Assembly: GCA_035472475.1 (NCBI GenBank)
Contig: DATIPA010000119.1
Location: 1-64,000, forward strand
Source of the DNA: JAFAXD01 sp035472475
Lineage (GTDB): Bacteria > Pseudomonadota > Alphaproteobacteria > Rhizobiales > Xanthobacteraceae
Reading direction: 5' to 3'
DNA: 64,000 bases
Shown: positions 42,524 through 51,023 of the stretch, piece after piece
Layout: every line of letters begins with the position of its first letter
Position numbering within the stretch: the first letter of the stretch is position 1
Made by a program: the position numbers and the translations under genes
The notes under the pieces: generated by a model
Told to the model about the DNA's origin: nothing
The model's database searches: none
What the model saw: the letters and a program-made list of their open reading frames with translations, nothing else

Positions 42524-44152
42524 TCAGGCCCTCATTAGAACCGCATCCAGCACACTCCCGAGCGCCTTTTCCGGGTCGCCGATCATCGTCTTTGCACGCC
42601 AGGCGACGAAGCCGTCAGGACGAATCAGGACCGCGCCGTCCTGCGACAAGCCATAGGCCTGCGCGAACGCGGCCTCGGGATCGTGCACGTCCGCGCCTCC
42701 GACGACATGCGCGGCGATCGCAAGGTCCGGAAACCGCCGAGCCACGGCGCTTGCAGCTCGGCACCACGTATCGCCGCCCCGCGCGGCCAGGAGAACGAAC
42801 GCGTCGCCGAAGAGGTCGAGCGTCGACACCTGCCGCCCGGTTCGCTCGAGCCAGACGTGTGGAGCGCGCGAACCGGGACGACCGCACGTCCTGTGCGGAT
42901 CGGCATGGACGGCCGCGTCACCATCGTCCGCGACGATCGCCGACGAGTGATAGATGTGACCGAGTTCGATGTCGAAATCATCCGCAAGCGGCTGGAAATC
43001 GGTCGCCCCAAGATAAGGAGCGGTCCGCGTGACGTAGCGGGTGTAAGCCTGTTCAACCGTGAACTTTGCGATCGGGCGGCGTTCCATGTCGTAGGTCTCG
43101 AGCAGCCTGGGTCCGGCCAAGCCCTTGAGGACGTAGGCAAGCTTCCAGGCCAGGTTGTGCGCGTCGTGAATACCGGTGTTGCCGCCGAAGCCGCCGTTGG
43201 GCGGCATCAGATGCGCGGCGTCGCCCGCGAGGAAAATCCGGCCTTGCGCAAACTGCCGGGCGACGTCAGACGTCGCCCGCCAGCGCGCGACCCCATCGAT
43301 CCGTACCGACAGATCGGGAACGCCCGCGGCGGCACGCACGAACTCGATCAAGCGTTTTTCGCTCACGTCCTTGGCGACGTTGGCAGCGTCCGGATCGGTC
43401 AGCGGATCGCCGACCCGGTTGATGCCAATGAAGCCCGATTGGCAATCCTTGTTCATCCGCATGAATCCACCGAACACCGGATTGTTGATGTAGATGACGC
43501 TCAACGGCTTGCCGCCCAGTTGCGGCGACAGATCAGCCGTGAAGTAGATCGTGATGCTGTTGGAAAAGACGCCGCGTCCGTCGAGCGGAACGCCCAGCAA
43601 TTCGCGCACCACGCTGTGTGCCCCATCGGCGCCGACGAGATATTGCCCGCGCAACTCCTTCGACTCGCCGCTGTCGGCGTTCTTCACCGTGACCGTGACG
43701 CCATTGTCATCCTGTGCAACCGACGCGACCGCGTATCCTTCCAGCAATTGCGCGCCGGCCTCCTTGGCACGTCGGCGTAGAATCGGCTCGAGGCTCGGCT
43801 GACTGATGAACAACCGCCGGCACGGGCTCAGCGCCTCGACGCCGGCGTTGAGGCTGCCGATGATGTCGGCGAGCTTTTTGCCGGAGAGGTTGTCCATCGC
43901 GATGATGGCGCCTTCGGGCAGGAAATCTTCCTCCGAGCGGCGCTTGACCTCGTCCTCTATTCCGGCGAGGCGGAACAGTTCGAGCGTGCGCATGTGGAAA
44001 TGCGCCGCCCGCGGCAGCGGCGACCCACCTTTCAATCGCTCAACCGCGATCGACGCGATCCCCTGTTGGGCGAGAAACATCGCGGTCGATAAGCCGATCA
44101 GGCCGCCGCCTGCGATCACGACGGGACATTCCTGCGTCGCTTCCGCACGCAT
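42524..44152 (-). CDS. FAD-dependent aromatic hydroxylase (PheA/TfdB/PHBH-type monooxygenase)
   Basis: 542 residues. VVIAGGGLIGLSTAMFLAQQGI is the ADP-binding GxGxxG, LRGQYLVGADGAHSVVREL holds the DG motif and RIFLAGDAAHLMPPNGGFGGNTGIHDAHNLAWKL the GD motif with the aromatic hydroxylase extension. A thioredoxin-fold C-terminal domain is implied by its length and by VAWRAKTMIGDPEKALG. Relatives hydroxylate phenols, resorcinol, chlorophenols or rifampicin-like rings using NAD(P)H. It lies between cmk and rpsA, where other alphaproteobacteria usually have none, suggesting an insertion. Its resorcinol-type substrate may link to the gamma-resorcylate decarboxylase 3 kb away. Confidence 0.88.
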   Translation of the reverse strand: MRAEATQECPVVIAGGGLIGLSTAMFLAQQGIASIAVERLKGGSPLPRAAHFHMRTLELFRLAGIEDEVKRRSEEDFLPEGAIIAMDNLSGKKLADIIGSLNAGVEALSPCRRLFISQPSLEPILRRRAKEAGAQLLEGYAVASVAQDDNGVTVTVKNADSGESKELRGQYLVGADGAHSVVRELLGVPLDGRGVFSNSITIYFTADLSPQLGGKPLSVIYINNPVFGGFMRMNKDCQSGFIGINRVGDPLTDPDAANVAKDVSEKRLIEFVRAAAGVPDLSVRIDGVARWRATSDVARQFAQGRIFLAGDAAHLMPPNGGFGGNTGIHDAHNLAWKLAYVLKGLAGPRLLETYDMERRPIAKFTVEQAYTRYVTRTAPYLGATDFQPLADDFDIELGHIYHSSAIVADDGDAAVHADPHRTCGRPGSRAPHVWLERTGRQVSTLDLFGDAFVLLAARGGDTWCRAASAVARRFPDLAIAAHVVGGADVHDPEAAFAQAYGLSQDGAVLIRPDGFVAWRAKTMIGDPEKALGSVLDAVLMRA

Positions 44153-44250
44153 GACGCATCCTCCGGCCGTTGATTGCCGGAATGTTAGCGCGTTGGAGGA
44201 GGTCCCTGCACCAACTTCGCGTTATGAAGCCCATTCCGCGGAAACGGGCA

Positions 44251-44874
44251 CTAGCGCCGGACCTGCTCGACCCGTGCAATGGCAGCGGCGACCGCGGCTT
44301 CGATATCGAGGTCGGTGGTGTCGAGCACAAAAGCGTCAGCGGCCGGCCGCAGCGGCGCAACGGAACGCGACTGGTCGCGCTCGTCGCGGCGCAGAATGTC
44401 AGCCAGAATGTCGGCTGCACGCACGTTCTGGCCCTGCACCTCGAGCTCAAGGGTTCGCCGCCGGGCACGCTCCTGCGGCGACGCCGTGACGAAAATCTTC
44501 ACGTCCGCCTGCGGACAGATCACCGTCCCAATATCGCGGCCGTCGAGCACGGCGCCGCGCGGTGAGGCCGCGAACTCCTGCTGGAAATTGAACAGCGCAG
44601 CCCGCACATCCGGAATCGCCGCGACGATCGAGGCTGCCTCCCCGACCGCATGAAGCTTGAGTGCATTCTCGTCAAAGCGCGTCGGATCAAGCGCGAGCGC
44701 CGCCGCTTTGATGCTGGCGTGATCATCGAGCTTATGACCGGCGTCCAGCACCGCCTTCGCGACGGCGCGGTAGATCAGCCCGGTGTCGAGGTGAGGCAGC
44801 CCGTAGTGCTTGGCCAATCGCTTCGCGATCGTGCCTTTGCCAGAGGCCGCCGGCCCGTCGATCGCTATGATCAT
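44251..44874 (-). CDS. cmk: (d)CMP kinase
   Basis: 207 residues. P-loop IAIDGPAASGKGTIAKRLA, dTMP-kinase-like fold with YGLPHLDTGLIYRAVA, RGAVLDGRDIGTVICPQADVKIFVTASPQERARRR with the CMP-binding Arg/Asp set. Phosphorylates CMP and dCMP in the cytoplasm. Its start overlaps the aroA stop by 4 bp (ATGA). aroA-cmk-rpsA is a widely conserved order. Confidence 0.95.
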   Translation of the reverse strand: MIIAIDGPAASGKGTIAKRLAKHYGLPHLDTGLIYRAVAKAVLDAGHKLDDHASIKAAALALDPTRFDENALKLHAVGEAASIVAAIPDVRAALFNFQQEFAASPRGAVLDGRDIGTVICPQADVKIFVTASPQERARRRTLELEVQGQNVRAADILADILRRDERDQSRSVAPLRPAADAFVLDTTDLDIEAAVAAAIARVEQVRR

Positions 44875-46202
44875 GTGAGGCTGGCGCCGAGCGACCGCAT
44901 CATGTCGGCGAATCCGGGGAAGCTCGTCGCCACGATCGAAACGTCATCGGCTTGCACCGGTTTCGCCGACGCGAGACCCATGACCAGCGCTGACATAGCG
45001 ATCCGGTGATCCATGTGGGTTTCGACCGTGCCGCCGCCAGGCGCGCGGCCACGCCCGCGGACGATCAAATCGTCGCCGTCGATCTCAACCTCGACGTCGT
45101 TGACGCGCAGCATCGCGGCCGTCGCGGCCAGGCGATCGGATTCCTTGACACGCAGTTCCTTGAGGCCACGCATGATCGTCGTGCCCTCTGCGCACGCAGC
45201 CGCGACCGCGAGCACCGGATATTCGTCGATCATGGAAGGGGCGCGCGCTGCCGGCACCTCAACACCCTTGAGGCCGGACGAACGCACGCGCAGGTCCGCG
45301 ATCTCCTCGCCCCCGTCACGGCGCTCCTCAACGGTTTCGATCGACGCACCCATTTCGCGCAGTGTCTCGAACAAACCGGTGCGGAGCGGATTGGTCATGA
45401 CACCTTCGATGACCACGTCGGACCCGGGCGCAATCAGCGCCGCGACCAGCGGAAACGCAGCAGAAGACGGGTCGGCCGGCACAACAACTTCGGCGGAACG
45501 AAGCTCGGGCTGGCCGGTGACCGTGACCCGACGCCCGTCGCCGACGATCTCGACCACGACCTCGGCGCCGAAATGGCTCAGCATGCGTTCGGTGTGATCG
45601 CGCGTCGCCTCCTTTTCGAACACGGTTGTCGCGCCGGGCGCGCCCAAGCCCGCGAGCAAGACCGCTGACTTGAGTTGCGCCGAAGCCGCCGGCGGCTCGT
45701 AGACGATTGGAATCGGATCGCGGGCGCCTCGCAGCGTCACCGGCAGCCGACCGCCTGGGGCGCTCGCGAGCGCATGCGCGCCCATTCGGGTCAACGGATC
45801 GATCACGCGCTGCATCGGCCGCTTGCGCAGGGATACGTCGCCGTCAAATGTCACCGAGATTGGGCACGACGCCGTGGCACCCATCACCAGGCGACAACCC
45901 GTAGCGGAATTGCCGAAATCGAGCGATTCGCGCGGCTGCGCAAACCCCCCGACCCCGACGCCGTCAACCCGCCATCGACCTACGCCCTCCCGTTCAACCC
46001 GTGCGCCGAGGGTGCGCATCGCCTTACCGGTATTAATGACGTCCTCGCCCTCGAGCAGCTGCGAAATTCGGGTCGGACCGACCGCAAGGGCGCCAAGAAT
46101 AAGGGCTCGGTGCGAGATCGACTTGTCACCCGGCACGCGTACGCGGCCGCGCAACGGATTGCCATGCGCCGCGGTCATGGGCAAAACAGTGGTGGAATGC
46201 AT
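44871..46202 (-). CDS. aroA: 3-phosphoshikimate 1-carboxyvinyltransferase (EPSP synthase)
   Basis: 443 residues. RVPGDKSISHRALILGALA gives the substrate-binding Lys-Ser-Arg, LDFGNSATGCRLVMG corresponds to the N-G-T/S-A region (NSATGCR, class II glyphosate-tolerant type, related to CP4 EPSP synthase), YEPPAASAQLKSAVLLAGL the shikimate loop, and DEYPVLAVAAACAEGTTIMRGLKELRVKESDR the catalytic Asp/Glu/Lys. The NSATGCRLVMG and EVVVPADPSSAAFP wording mark class II. No strong Shine-Dalgarno is seen before either ATG. Divergent from the TIGR02300 gene. Confidence 0.96.
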   Translation of the reverse strand: MHSTTVLPMTAAHGNPLRGRVRVPGDKSISHRALILGALAVGPTRISQLLEGEDVINTGKAMRTLGARVEREGVGRWRVDGVGVGGFAQPRESLDFGNSATGCRLVMGATASCPISVTFDGDVSLRKRPMQRVIDPLTRMGAHALASAPGGRLPVTLRGARDPIPIVYEPPAASAQLKSAVLLAGLGAPGATTVFEKEATRDHTERMLSHFGAEVVVEIVGDGRRVTVTGQPELRSAEVVVPADPSSAAFPLVAALIAPGSDVVIEGVMTNPLRTGLFETLREMGASIETVEERRDGGEEIADLRVRSSGLKGVEVPAARAPSMIDEYPVLAVAAACAEGTTIMRGLKELRVKESDRLAATAAMLRVNDVEVEIDGDDLIVRGRGRAPGGGTVETHMDHRIAMSALVMGLASAKPVQADDVSIVATSFPGFADMMRSLGASLT

Positions 46203-46366
46203 GAATGTAGCAGCCGTGAAATCGGGCCGTCCTTAGCACCCGGTGGCGCCCACGTCATCTCGCCGACCCGGCCGCATTTGTGCCCCTGGCGCTATTGACA
46301 GCCGCTCCGTGGGCAGCATAGGGGAGAGCCCTTTTCCAACCACCCGTTTTTTAAGGATCGCGCACG

Positions 46367-46774
46367 GTGGCGAAACCCGAGCTTGGTACCAAACGCCTCT
46401 GCGCCAGTTGCGGCGCGAAGTTCTACGACCTGAACAAGACCCCGATCGCGTGCCCCAAATGCGGCACGCCGTTCGAAGTCGTTCCGGTGACCACGCGACC
46501 ACGCCCCGATCAGCGAGCGGCGGCACGCCAGCCCGAGGTCGAGGTCGAGGAGGTACAGGAGGCCGAGCTGATCTCGCTCGAGGAAGCCGACGCCGAGGCC
46601 CAGGGCAAGAAGGTACCGGCCGCTGCGGAAGGTGCAGAGGCGACCGAGGACGGGGAGACGGAAGAGGCCATTGAGGACGACGCCGAGGACACGTTCATCG
46701 AGCAGGAGGAAGAAGAAGACACCGACGTCTCCGAGATCATCGGCGGCGACATCGAGGATGAAGAAGAGACTTGA
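46367..46774 (+). CDS. TIGR02300-family zinc-ribbon protein
   Basis: 135 residues from a GTG start after AAGGA. The N-terminal RLCASCGAKFYDLNKTPIACPKCGTPFEV is a CxxC...CxxC zinc ribbon. The rest is extremely acidic and low-complexity (VEVEEVQEAELISLEEADAE, ending EDEEET). This family is specific to Alphaproteobacteria and nearly always sits divergent from aroA, as here (164 bp gap). No function is established; the acidic tail suggests a protein or nucleic acid-binding accessory. Confidence 0.88.
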   Translation: MAKPELGTKRLCASCGAKFYDLNKTPIACPKCGTPFEVVPVTTRPRPDQRAAARQPEVEVEEVQEAELISLEEADAEAQGKKVPAAAEGAEATEDGETEEAIEDDAEDTFIEQEEEEDTDVSEIIGGDIEDEEET

Positions 46775-46857
46775 CGCCGACGGCGGTGGTATATGGTTGC
46801 GGTGTAGGTCTATCGTTGAGGTGCGGCGCGGCAATCCCAAGACCGCGCATCTCGGTC

Positions 46858-46933
<76 letters not shown>

Positions 46934-47075
46934 AATAAAATGTCCGTTTCTCTAATAGGCTAACAAGGCCGCGGCGGCCCTGACGGGCGAACGTTGGCGG
47001 CCGCCCCGCAGGCAACGCGCTTGCGACCGGCGCCTGCCCACCACACTATTCAGCCCGCAAGCGGGAGGATCGGCC

Positions 47076-48071
47076 ATGCAAGGCAAAGTCGGCCTGGAAG
47101 AACACTTCGCAATCGAGGACACCATCAACGACTCGAAGGGATTTCTGCCTGAGCGGGTGTGGCCAGAGCTGCGCGCGCGGCTGCTCGATTTCCACGACAA
47201 GCGGCTTGCCGAGATGGACAAGCACGGCATGGAGATCATGATCCTGTCGCTCAACGCGCCGGCCGTGCAAGCAATCCCCGACCCGAAGCGTGCGAACGAC
47301 GTCGCCCGCGAGGCCAACGATCTCCTCGCCGAACAAGTCCGCAAGCGGCCCGACCGATTTGCCGCGCTCGCCGCGCTCCCGATGCAGGATCCGGAGCTCG
47401 CCATCGCCGAGCTTGAACGCTGCGTGCGTGATCTCGGCTTCTGCGGCGCGCTCGCCAACGGCTTTTCGCAGGTCGGCGACGCCAACACGGCGGCCTACCT
47501 TGACCTTAAGCGTTACTGGCCGTTTTGGGCGACGGTCGAAAGACTCGACGTTCCGTTCTATCTGCATCCGCGCAATCCGCTGCCGGCATGGTCGCAGATC
47601 TATGAAGGCCATTCCTGGCTGCTCGGCCCGACCTGGGCGTTCGGAGTCGAGACCGCGACCCACGCATTGCGGCTGATGGGCTCGGGCCTGTTCGACGCCT
47701 ATCCGCGCCTGCAGATTGTTTTGGGCCACATGGGCGAAGGCTTGCCCTACTCGATGTGGCGGGTCGACAACCGCAACAACTGGTCGAAATCGCCGCACAA
47801 TTGTCCGGCCAAGAAGAAGATGGGTGAGTATTTTGCGGCCAACTTCTACCTGACCACGGCCGGCAATTTCCGCACCCAGACGCTGATCGACGCCATGCTG
47901 GAGATCGGCGTCGACCGGCTGTTGTTCTCCACCGACTGGCCGTTCGAGGATATCAGCGACGCAGCGGTGTGGTTCGATGCCGCACCTATCAGTGAGCCGG
48001 ACCGCATCAAAATCGGCCGCACCAATGCCTTGCGGCTGTTCAAGCTGGCCGGTCATGCGGCCGCGACTTGA
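47076..48071 (+). CDS. Gamma-resorcylate (2,6-dihydroxybenzoate) decarboxylase
   Basis: 331 residues after GGGAGGA. The start MQGKVGLEEHFAIEDT gives the E-x-H metal ligands, then LNAPAVQAIPD, GFSQVGD, PFWATVERLDVPFYLHPRNPLP (metal His), GPTWAFGVETATHALRLM, LGHMGEGLPYSMWR (metal His) and FSTDWPFEDI (metal Asp). These blocks match nearly word for word what I recall of Rhizobium GRDC (EC 4.1.1.103), which reversibly makes resorcinol. A 2,3-dihydroxybenzoate decarboxylase would differ in these blocks. The resorcinol hydroxylase and hydroxyquinol dioxygenase usually beside it are absent; the FAD hydroxylase at 42.5-44.2 kb is a possible partner. Confidence 0.82.
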   Translation: MQGKVGLEEHFAIEDTINDSKGFLPERVWPELRARLLDFHDKRLAEMDKHGMEIMILSLNAPAVQAIPDPKRANDVAREANDLLAEQVRKRPDRFAALAALPMQDPELAIAELERCVRDLGFCGALANGFSQVGDANTAAYLDLKRYWPFWATVERLDVPFYLHPRNPLPAWSQIYEGHSWLLGPTWAFGVETATHALRLMGSGLFDAYPRLQIVLGHMGEGLPYSMWRVDNRNNWSKSPHNCPAKKKMGEYFAANFYLTTAGNFRTQTLIDAMLEIGVDRLLFSTDWPFEDISDAAVWFDAAPISEPDRIKIGRTNALRLFKLAGHAAAT

Positions 48072-48142
48072 CCGGAACGTTGCCCGGTGACATGGCGGTC
48101 TGATAAACCGCAATCAGCAACAATATCGAATCGGGGCAGCTC

Positions 48143-48937
48143 ATGGATCAACGCGTTCCAAACAAGCGTGACGCGCTCGCGAGCTTGATCGCATTCGTAT
48201 CGAACTCCGTCGCGCAAGCCCGCGTGGTCGAGAAGCCGTTCTACCATCTCGTGTTCGATCGCGTGTTTCCGAACGACACCTACGCCCAGATGGTCGACGC
48301 GATGCCGAGCGCGGCCGATTACCGGCCGCTGTGGGGACGCAACAAGGGCAACATGCGCGAGGACGGCACCTCGACCCGCGTGAAGATCGATTTGTTCCCC
48401 GAGTACACGCGCCATCTGCCGGACCACAAACGCGCGCTGTGGGACCTGGTTGGCCGCGCGCTTTGCTCAGCTGAAGTTCAATCGGCGCTGATGCGCGCGC
48501 TCGCGCCCGCCTTGAAGCGGCGCTTCGGCGACGGCTTCGCGGATGTCGGCATGTATCCGATTCCGGTGCTCACCCGCGACACGCCCGGCTACCGGATCAC
48601 GCCGCACACCGACACCCAGTGGAAAGGCATCACTGTGCAGCTCTATCTGCCGCGCGACGACAAGGCGACCCACATCGGCACGATCTTTCACGGCCGCCTG
48701 CCCGACGGCTCGCTGCCGAAGGCAACGCAGATGCGGTTTGCGCCCAACACCGGCTACGCCTTCGCGGTCGGCGACAACACTTGGCATTCGGCCGATCCGG
48801 TGGGAAACGAAGTCGAGACGCGCGACAGCGTCCTGCTCACCTATTTTGTCGACGCCGGATTGCTGCGCTTCTTGCGCAACCGCGGCAAGCGTGTTGGCAA
48901 TTTCATGCTCAACGAGGTCCGCTACCTCGCCGGCTAG
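48143..48937 (+). CDS. 2-oxoglutarate/Fe(II)-type oxygenase-like protein
   Basis: 264 residues. A jelly-roll core with the iron ligands H-x-D in YRITPHTDTQWKGITVQLYLP and a distal histidine in GDNTWHSADPV, and a possible 2OG-binding arginine in VETRDSVLLTYF. This spacing (about 60 residues) fits 2OG-Fe(II) oxygenases of the PF13640/PF13759 kind. The N-terminal half (SNSVAQARVVEKPFYHLVFDRVFP) is typical of uncharacterised members near sugar or glycan genes. It lies 71 bp after the decarboxylase. Substrate unknown. Confidence 0.7.
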   Translation: MDQRVPNKRDALASLIAFVSNSVAQARVVEKPFYHLVFDRVFPNDTYAQMVDAMPSAADYRPLWGRNKGNMREDGTSTRVKIDLFPEYTRHLPDHKRALWDLVGRALCSAEVQSALMRALAPALKRRFGDGFADVGMYPIPVLTRDTPGYRITPHTDTQWKGITVQLYLPRDDKATHIGTIFHGRLPDGSLPKATQMRFAPNTGYAFAVGDNTWHSADPVGNEVETRDSVLLTYFVDAGLLRFLRNRGKRVGNFMLNEVRYLAG

Positions 48938-48964
48938 CGTGCCGCGGGGCGGTCGCGCAGCCTG

Positions 48965-48993
48965 CTTGAACGCGCGCCGCTTCGCTCCCATAT
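48965..48993 (+). promoter_or_regulatory. Sigma-32 (RpoH) heat-shock promoter
   Basis: CTTGAAC (48965-48971), 15 nt, CCCATAT (48987-48993) match the E. coli sigma-32 consensus CTTGAAA and CCCATNT closely. It lies 98 nt before the hsp20 start, giving a leader of about 90 nt that carries the ROSE thermometer. Confidence 0.78.
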
Positions 48994-48997
48994 AGCG

Positions 48998-49090
48998 GTG
49001 TGAGCCGCCGAGGAGGGCCTTGGGCATCCTCGCCCGGTTCAGGGGCGCCGCGAGGGCCCCTCGCAAAGTCGCTATCGAGGACTTTGGCCC
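48998..49090 (+). ncRNA. ROSE-type RNA thermometer in the hsp20 5' leader
   Basis: The 3' hairpin (49064-49086) pairs CAAAGTC with GACTTTG and continues inside as CT (49072-49073)/AG (49077-49078), with one unpaired G (49071). The strand TCGCT is the ROSE signature U-Y-G-C-U, and it masks AGGA (49078-49081), the Shine-Dalgarno sequence 9 nt before the ATG. The bulged G opposite the Shine-Dalgarno is the key feature of ROSE elements of Bradyrhizobium hsp genes. Upstream, GCGAGGG/CCCTCGC (49049-49064) forms another stem. Heating would melt the weak 3' helix and start translation. Confidence 0.82.
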
Positions 49091-49516
49091 ATGTCGCGTT
49101 TGCCCTCCCTCTCCAGCCCGTTTCTACTCGGCTTTGACGAGATCGAGCGCGCGCTCGACCGGGTGACCAAAACCGCCGACGGCTATCCGCCCTACAACAT
49201 CGAGCGAATCGCGCGCGGGCAAAGTAGCCCCGAGCGGCTGCGGATCACGCTCGCCGTTGCCGGCTTTACCTGCGATCAACTCGACGTGAGCGTGGAGGAG
49301 CGCCAACTCGTGATCCGTGGACGGCAGCACGACGACAAGGAGCGGCAATACATCCATCGCGGCATTGCGGCGCGGCAATTTCAGCGGACGTTCGTTTTGG
49401 CCGACGGCATGGAGGTCCTGGGCGCGGATCTGCGCAATGGGCTGTTGTCGATCGACCTCGCGCGGCCGGACGCGGAGCGCAGTGCAAAATCTATCGCTAT
49501 CAGACAACATGAATAG
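49091..49516 (+). CDS. Small heat-shock protein, Hsp20/IbpA (class A) family
   Basis: 141 residues. The alpha-crystallin domain starts at YPPYNIERI and continues as LRITLAVAGFTCDQLDVSVEERQLVIRG, HRGIAARQFQRTFVLADGMEVLGADLRNGLLSIDLARP. The latter contains the A-x-x-x-G-x-L (NGLLSIDL) core. Length and the YPPYNIE start are those of class A rhizobial sHsps. Holding chaperone in the cytoplasm. Transcription and translation both appear heat controlled: sigma-32 promoter at 48965-48993 and ROSE element at 48998-49090. Confidence 0.94.
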   Translation: MSRLPSLSSPFLLGFDEIERALDRVTKTADGYPPYNIERIARGQSSPERLRITLAVAGFTCDQLDVSVEERQLVIRGRQHDDKERQYIHRGIAARQFQRTFVLADGMEVLGADLRNGLLSIDLARPDAERSAKSIAIRQHE

Positions 49517-49606
49517 GCCTTCAGACTAACGACGAAGGTATGGGAGGAACGTCGCGAGGGAACAGAACAGGCTGCATCGGTGTTAATGAGTACAAGGGTT
49601 CAGGTC

Positions 49607-49873
49607 ATGACAAACGAAACAACAAATTCAAACCACCCGAAGATGTCACCCGAAGCGCTCGCGCAACTCGGCGGCGGCCGCATTGCGTATCTGCGGACGA
49701 TCCGCTCGGAAGAGGTTGCGACGCTATTTCCGCAGGCACCCGAGATGGCGCCGGGCTTGAACCTGTTCGCGTTGCTTGCTGCCGATGGCACGCCGATCAT
49801 GCTCACCGACACGCGCGAGGCCGCGATCGCCAATGCCTGGGACAATGAGCTCGAGATGGTGAGCGTGCATTGA
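49607..49873 (+). CDS. DUF1150 family protein
   Basis: 88 residues from ATG 49607 (AAGGG about 10 nt before); in-frame starts at 49580 (GTG) and 49586 have no good site. MSPEALAQLGGGRIAYLRTIRSEEV, PGLNLFALLAADGTPIMLTDTREAAIANAWDNELEMVSVH are the DUF1150 features, a single compact domain. The gene follows hsp20 by 90 bp, a pairing frequent in Rhizobiales, suggesting a stress-related role; function unknown. Confidence 0.88.
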   Translation: MTNETTNSNHPKMSPEALAQLGGGRIAYLRTIRSEEVATLFPQAPEMAPGLNLFALLAADGTPIMLTDTREAAIANAWDNELEMVSVH

Positions 49874-49924
49874 TCCGTGTGCAGCTGCGCGGCTAGTTCG
49901 TCAAACAATATCTGACTGCTGCCT

Positions 49925-49948
49925 ATGGCCCGCTTTTAAGCGGGCCAT
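49925..49948. terminator. Bidirectional terminator-type palindrome between DUF1150 and ptsN
   Basis: ATGGCCCGCTT (49925-49935) and AAGCGGGCCAT (49938-49948) form a perfect 11 bp stem with a TT loop, between the two convergent genes (52 and 41 bp from their stops). There is no long T-run on either side, so termination is inferred from position and stability. Confidence 0.6.
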
Positions 49949-49988
49949 TGCGTATCAGAGCGCGGGTTGTTCTCAGATCTGAAATTCG

Positions 49989-50450
49989 CTAGCCGTGCAC
50001 CGGCGAGGGCATGGCCAGCACGGAATATATCGCTTCCGACGCATGCGCGTCGCGCAGCTTGTTGGCGATGTCCGGATCGCGCAACAGTCGCGCCACGCGG
50101 GCGAGCGCCTTGAGGTGGTCGGCACCGGCAGCCTCGGGAGCGAGCAGCACGAACACGAGGTCGACCGGTTGGCCGTCGAGCGCCTCGAAGTCGATCGCCC
50201 GGTCGAGCCGGGCGAACAATCCGAACAGCCGATCGAGCTTGGCGAGCTTTCCGTGCGGGATCGCGATGCCGGAACCTACGCCGGTCGAGCCGAGCTTCTC
50301 GCGCTGCATGAGAACGTCGAACACCTCGCGTTCGCTGCGACCAGTGAGATCCGCCGCCTTGGCCGCGAGCTCGTGCAGCGCCTGCTTCTTGTTATTGACC
50401 TTGAGCGCCGGAATGATCGCCTGCGGCGCAACGAGATCATTTAGCGGCAT
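49989..50450 (-). CDS. ptsN: PTS IIA-like nitrogen regulatory protein
   Basis: 153 residues from ATG 50448-50450 (MPLNDLVAPQAIIPAL). The phosphorylated histidine is in GSGIAIPHGKLAKLDRL, and FGLFARLDRAIDFEALDGQPVDLVFVLLAPE and HLKALARVARLLRD complete the fold. It receives phosphate from NPr/PtsP in the nitrogen PTS and tunes potassium transport and other functions. It lies between hsp20/DUF1150 and the nitrate genes and is divergent from nasT. In Bradyrhizobium it lies after rpoN-hpf; here it is separated from them. Confidence 0.93.
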   Translation of the reverse strand: MPLNDLVAPQAIIPALKVNNKKQALHELAAKAADLTGRSEREVFDVLMQREKLGSTGVGSGIAIPHGKLAKLDRLFGLFARLDRAIDFEALDGQPVDLVFVLLAPEAAGADHLKALARVARLLRDPDIANKLRDAHASEAIYSVLAMPSPVHG

Positions 50451-50828
50451 GGGTAAATTCCGAAAGAGGTTGCCCCAATGGATTTGTTCTCGCGGCACTC
50501 CCGCGGCGCATTGGGCGGCGGACCATAGGGACCGCCCTACCCGCCGTCAATAGCACTTACGCTTGTTGTAACGCGCTGGCACCAGTCGCGGTTTCGAACG
50601 CGAGCAAAGGCCACACCGGACGTTTCAGCGTACCATCCGCGACCAATCCGCCGCGTTGGTTTTGCTGAGAAATTGGACGGGAATGGGATTTTTCAAGATG
50701 TCACATTTGCACGCCAGACCTTCCCATCGCGGGGGCTCACGTCGGCGTATCAAAAGTTGGCCGGATTGCGTCCTTGTCCCCACGCGGCGAAATGGTATCC
50801 GTTTCCACAATCGCGGCCGCAGAGCGCT
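50451..50828. other. Intergenic stretch without a gene
   Basis: About 380 bp between ptsN and the first palindromic element. I find no gene, RNA or terminator that I can support. It must hold the ptsN promoter. Confidence 0.5.
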
Positions 50829-50904
50829 CTAGTGTCCCGCTTCCGACGCTTGAACCCCTTAGCGGCGGGCACTTTTACAAGCGTCGGAAACAAAGCGACA
50901 CTAG
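50829..50904. repeat. Palindromic element 1 (MITE-like)
   Basis: CTAGTGTC (50829-50836) at one end and GACACTAG (50897-50904) at the other are exact reverse complements, and inside them TTCCGACGCTTG (50841-50852) pairs with CAAGCGTCGGAA (50878-50889). The whole folds into a long imperfect hairpin with a 25 nt centre. The outer CTAGTGT is shared with element 2, so both may belong to one family of Rhizobiales intergenic repeats. Confidence 0.72.
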
Positions 50905-50917
50905 CAACTTTATGATT

Positions 50918-50996
50918 CTAAGTGTGGCTTTGGATTGACGTTCCTACGAAGAACTCGCCGCGATGCTGGTAGGAACGTCAAATCCGCCACACTAGG
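50918..50996. repeat. Palindromic element 2 (MITE-like), next to nasT
   Basis: GACGTTCCTAC (50937-50947) pairs perfectly with GTAGGAACGTC (50969-50979), and the outer CTAAGTGTGG (50918-50927) nearly pairs with CCACACTAG (50987-50995). It ends 27 bp before the nasT start and so probably lies in its promoter or leader. Its ends resemble element 1; the inner sequence differs. Confidence 0.7.
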
Positions 50997-51023
50997 ATAG
51001 CCCGCCGCGTATACATCGAGCCC

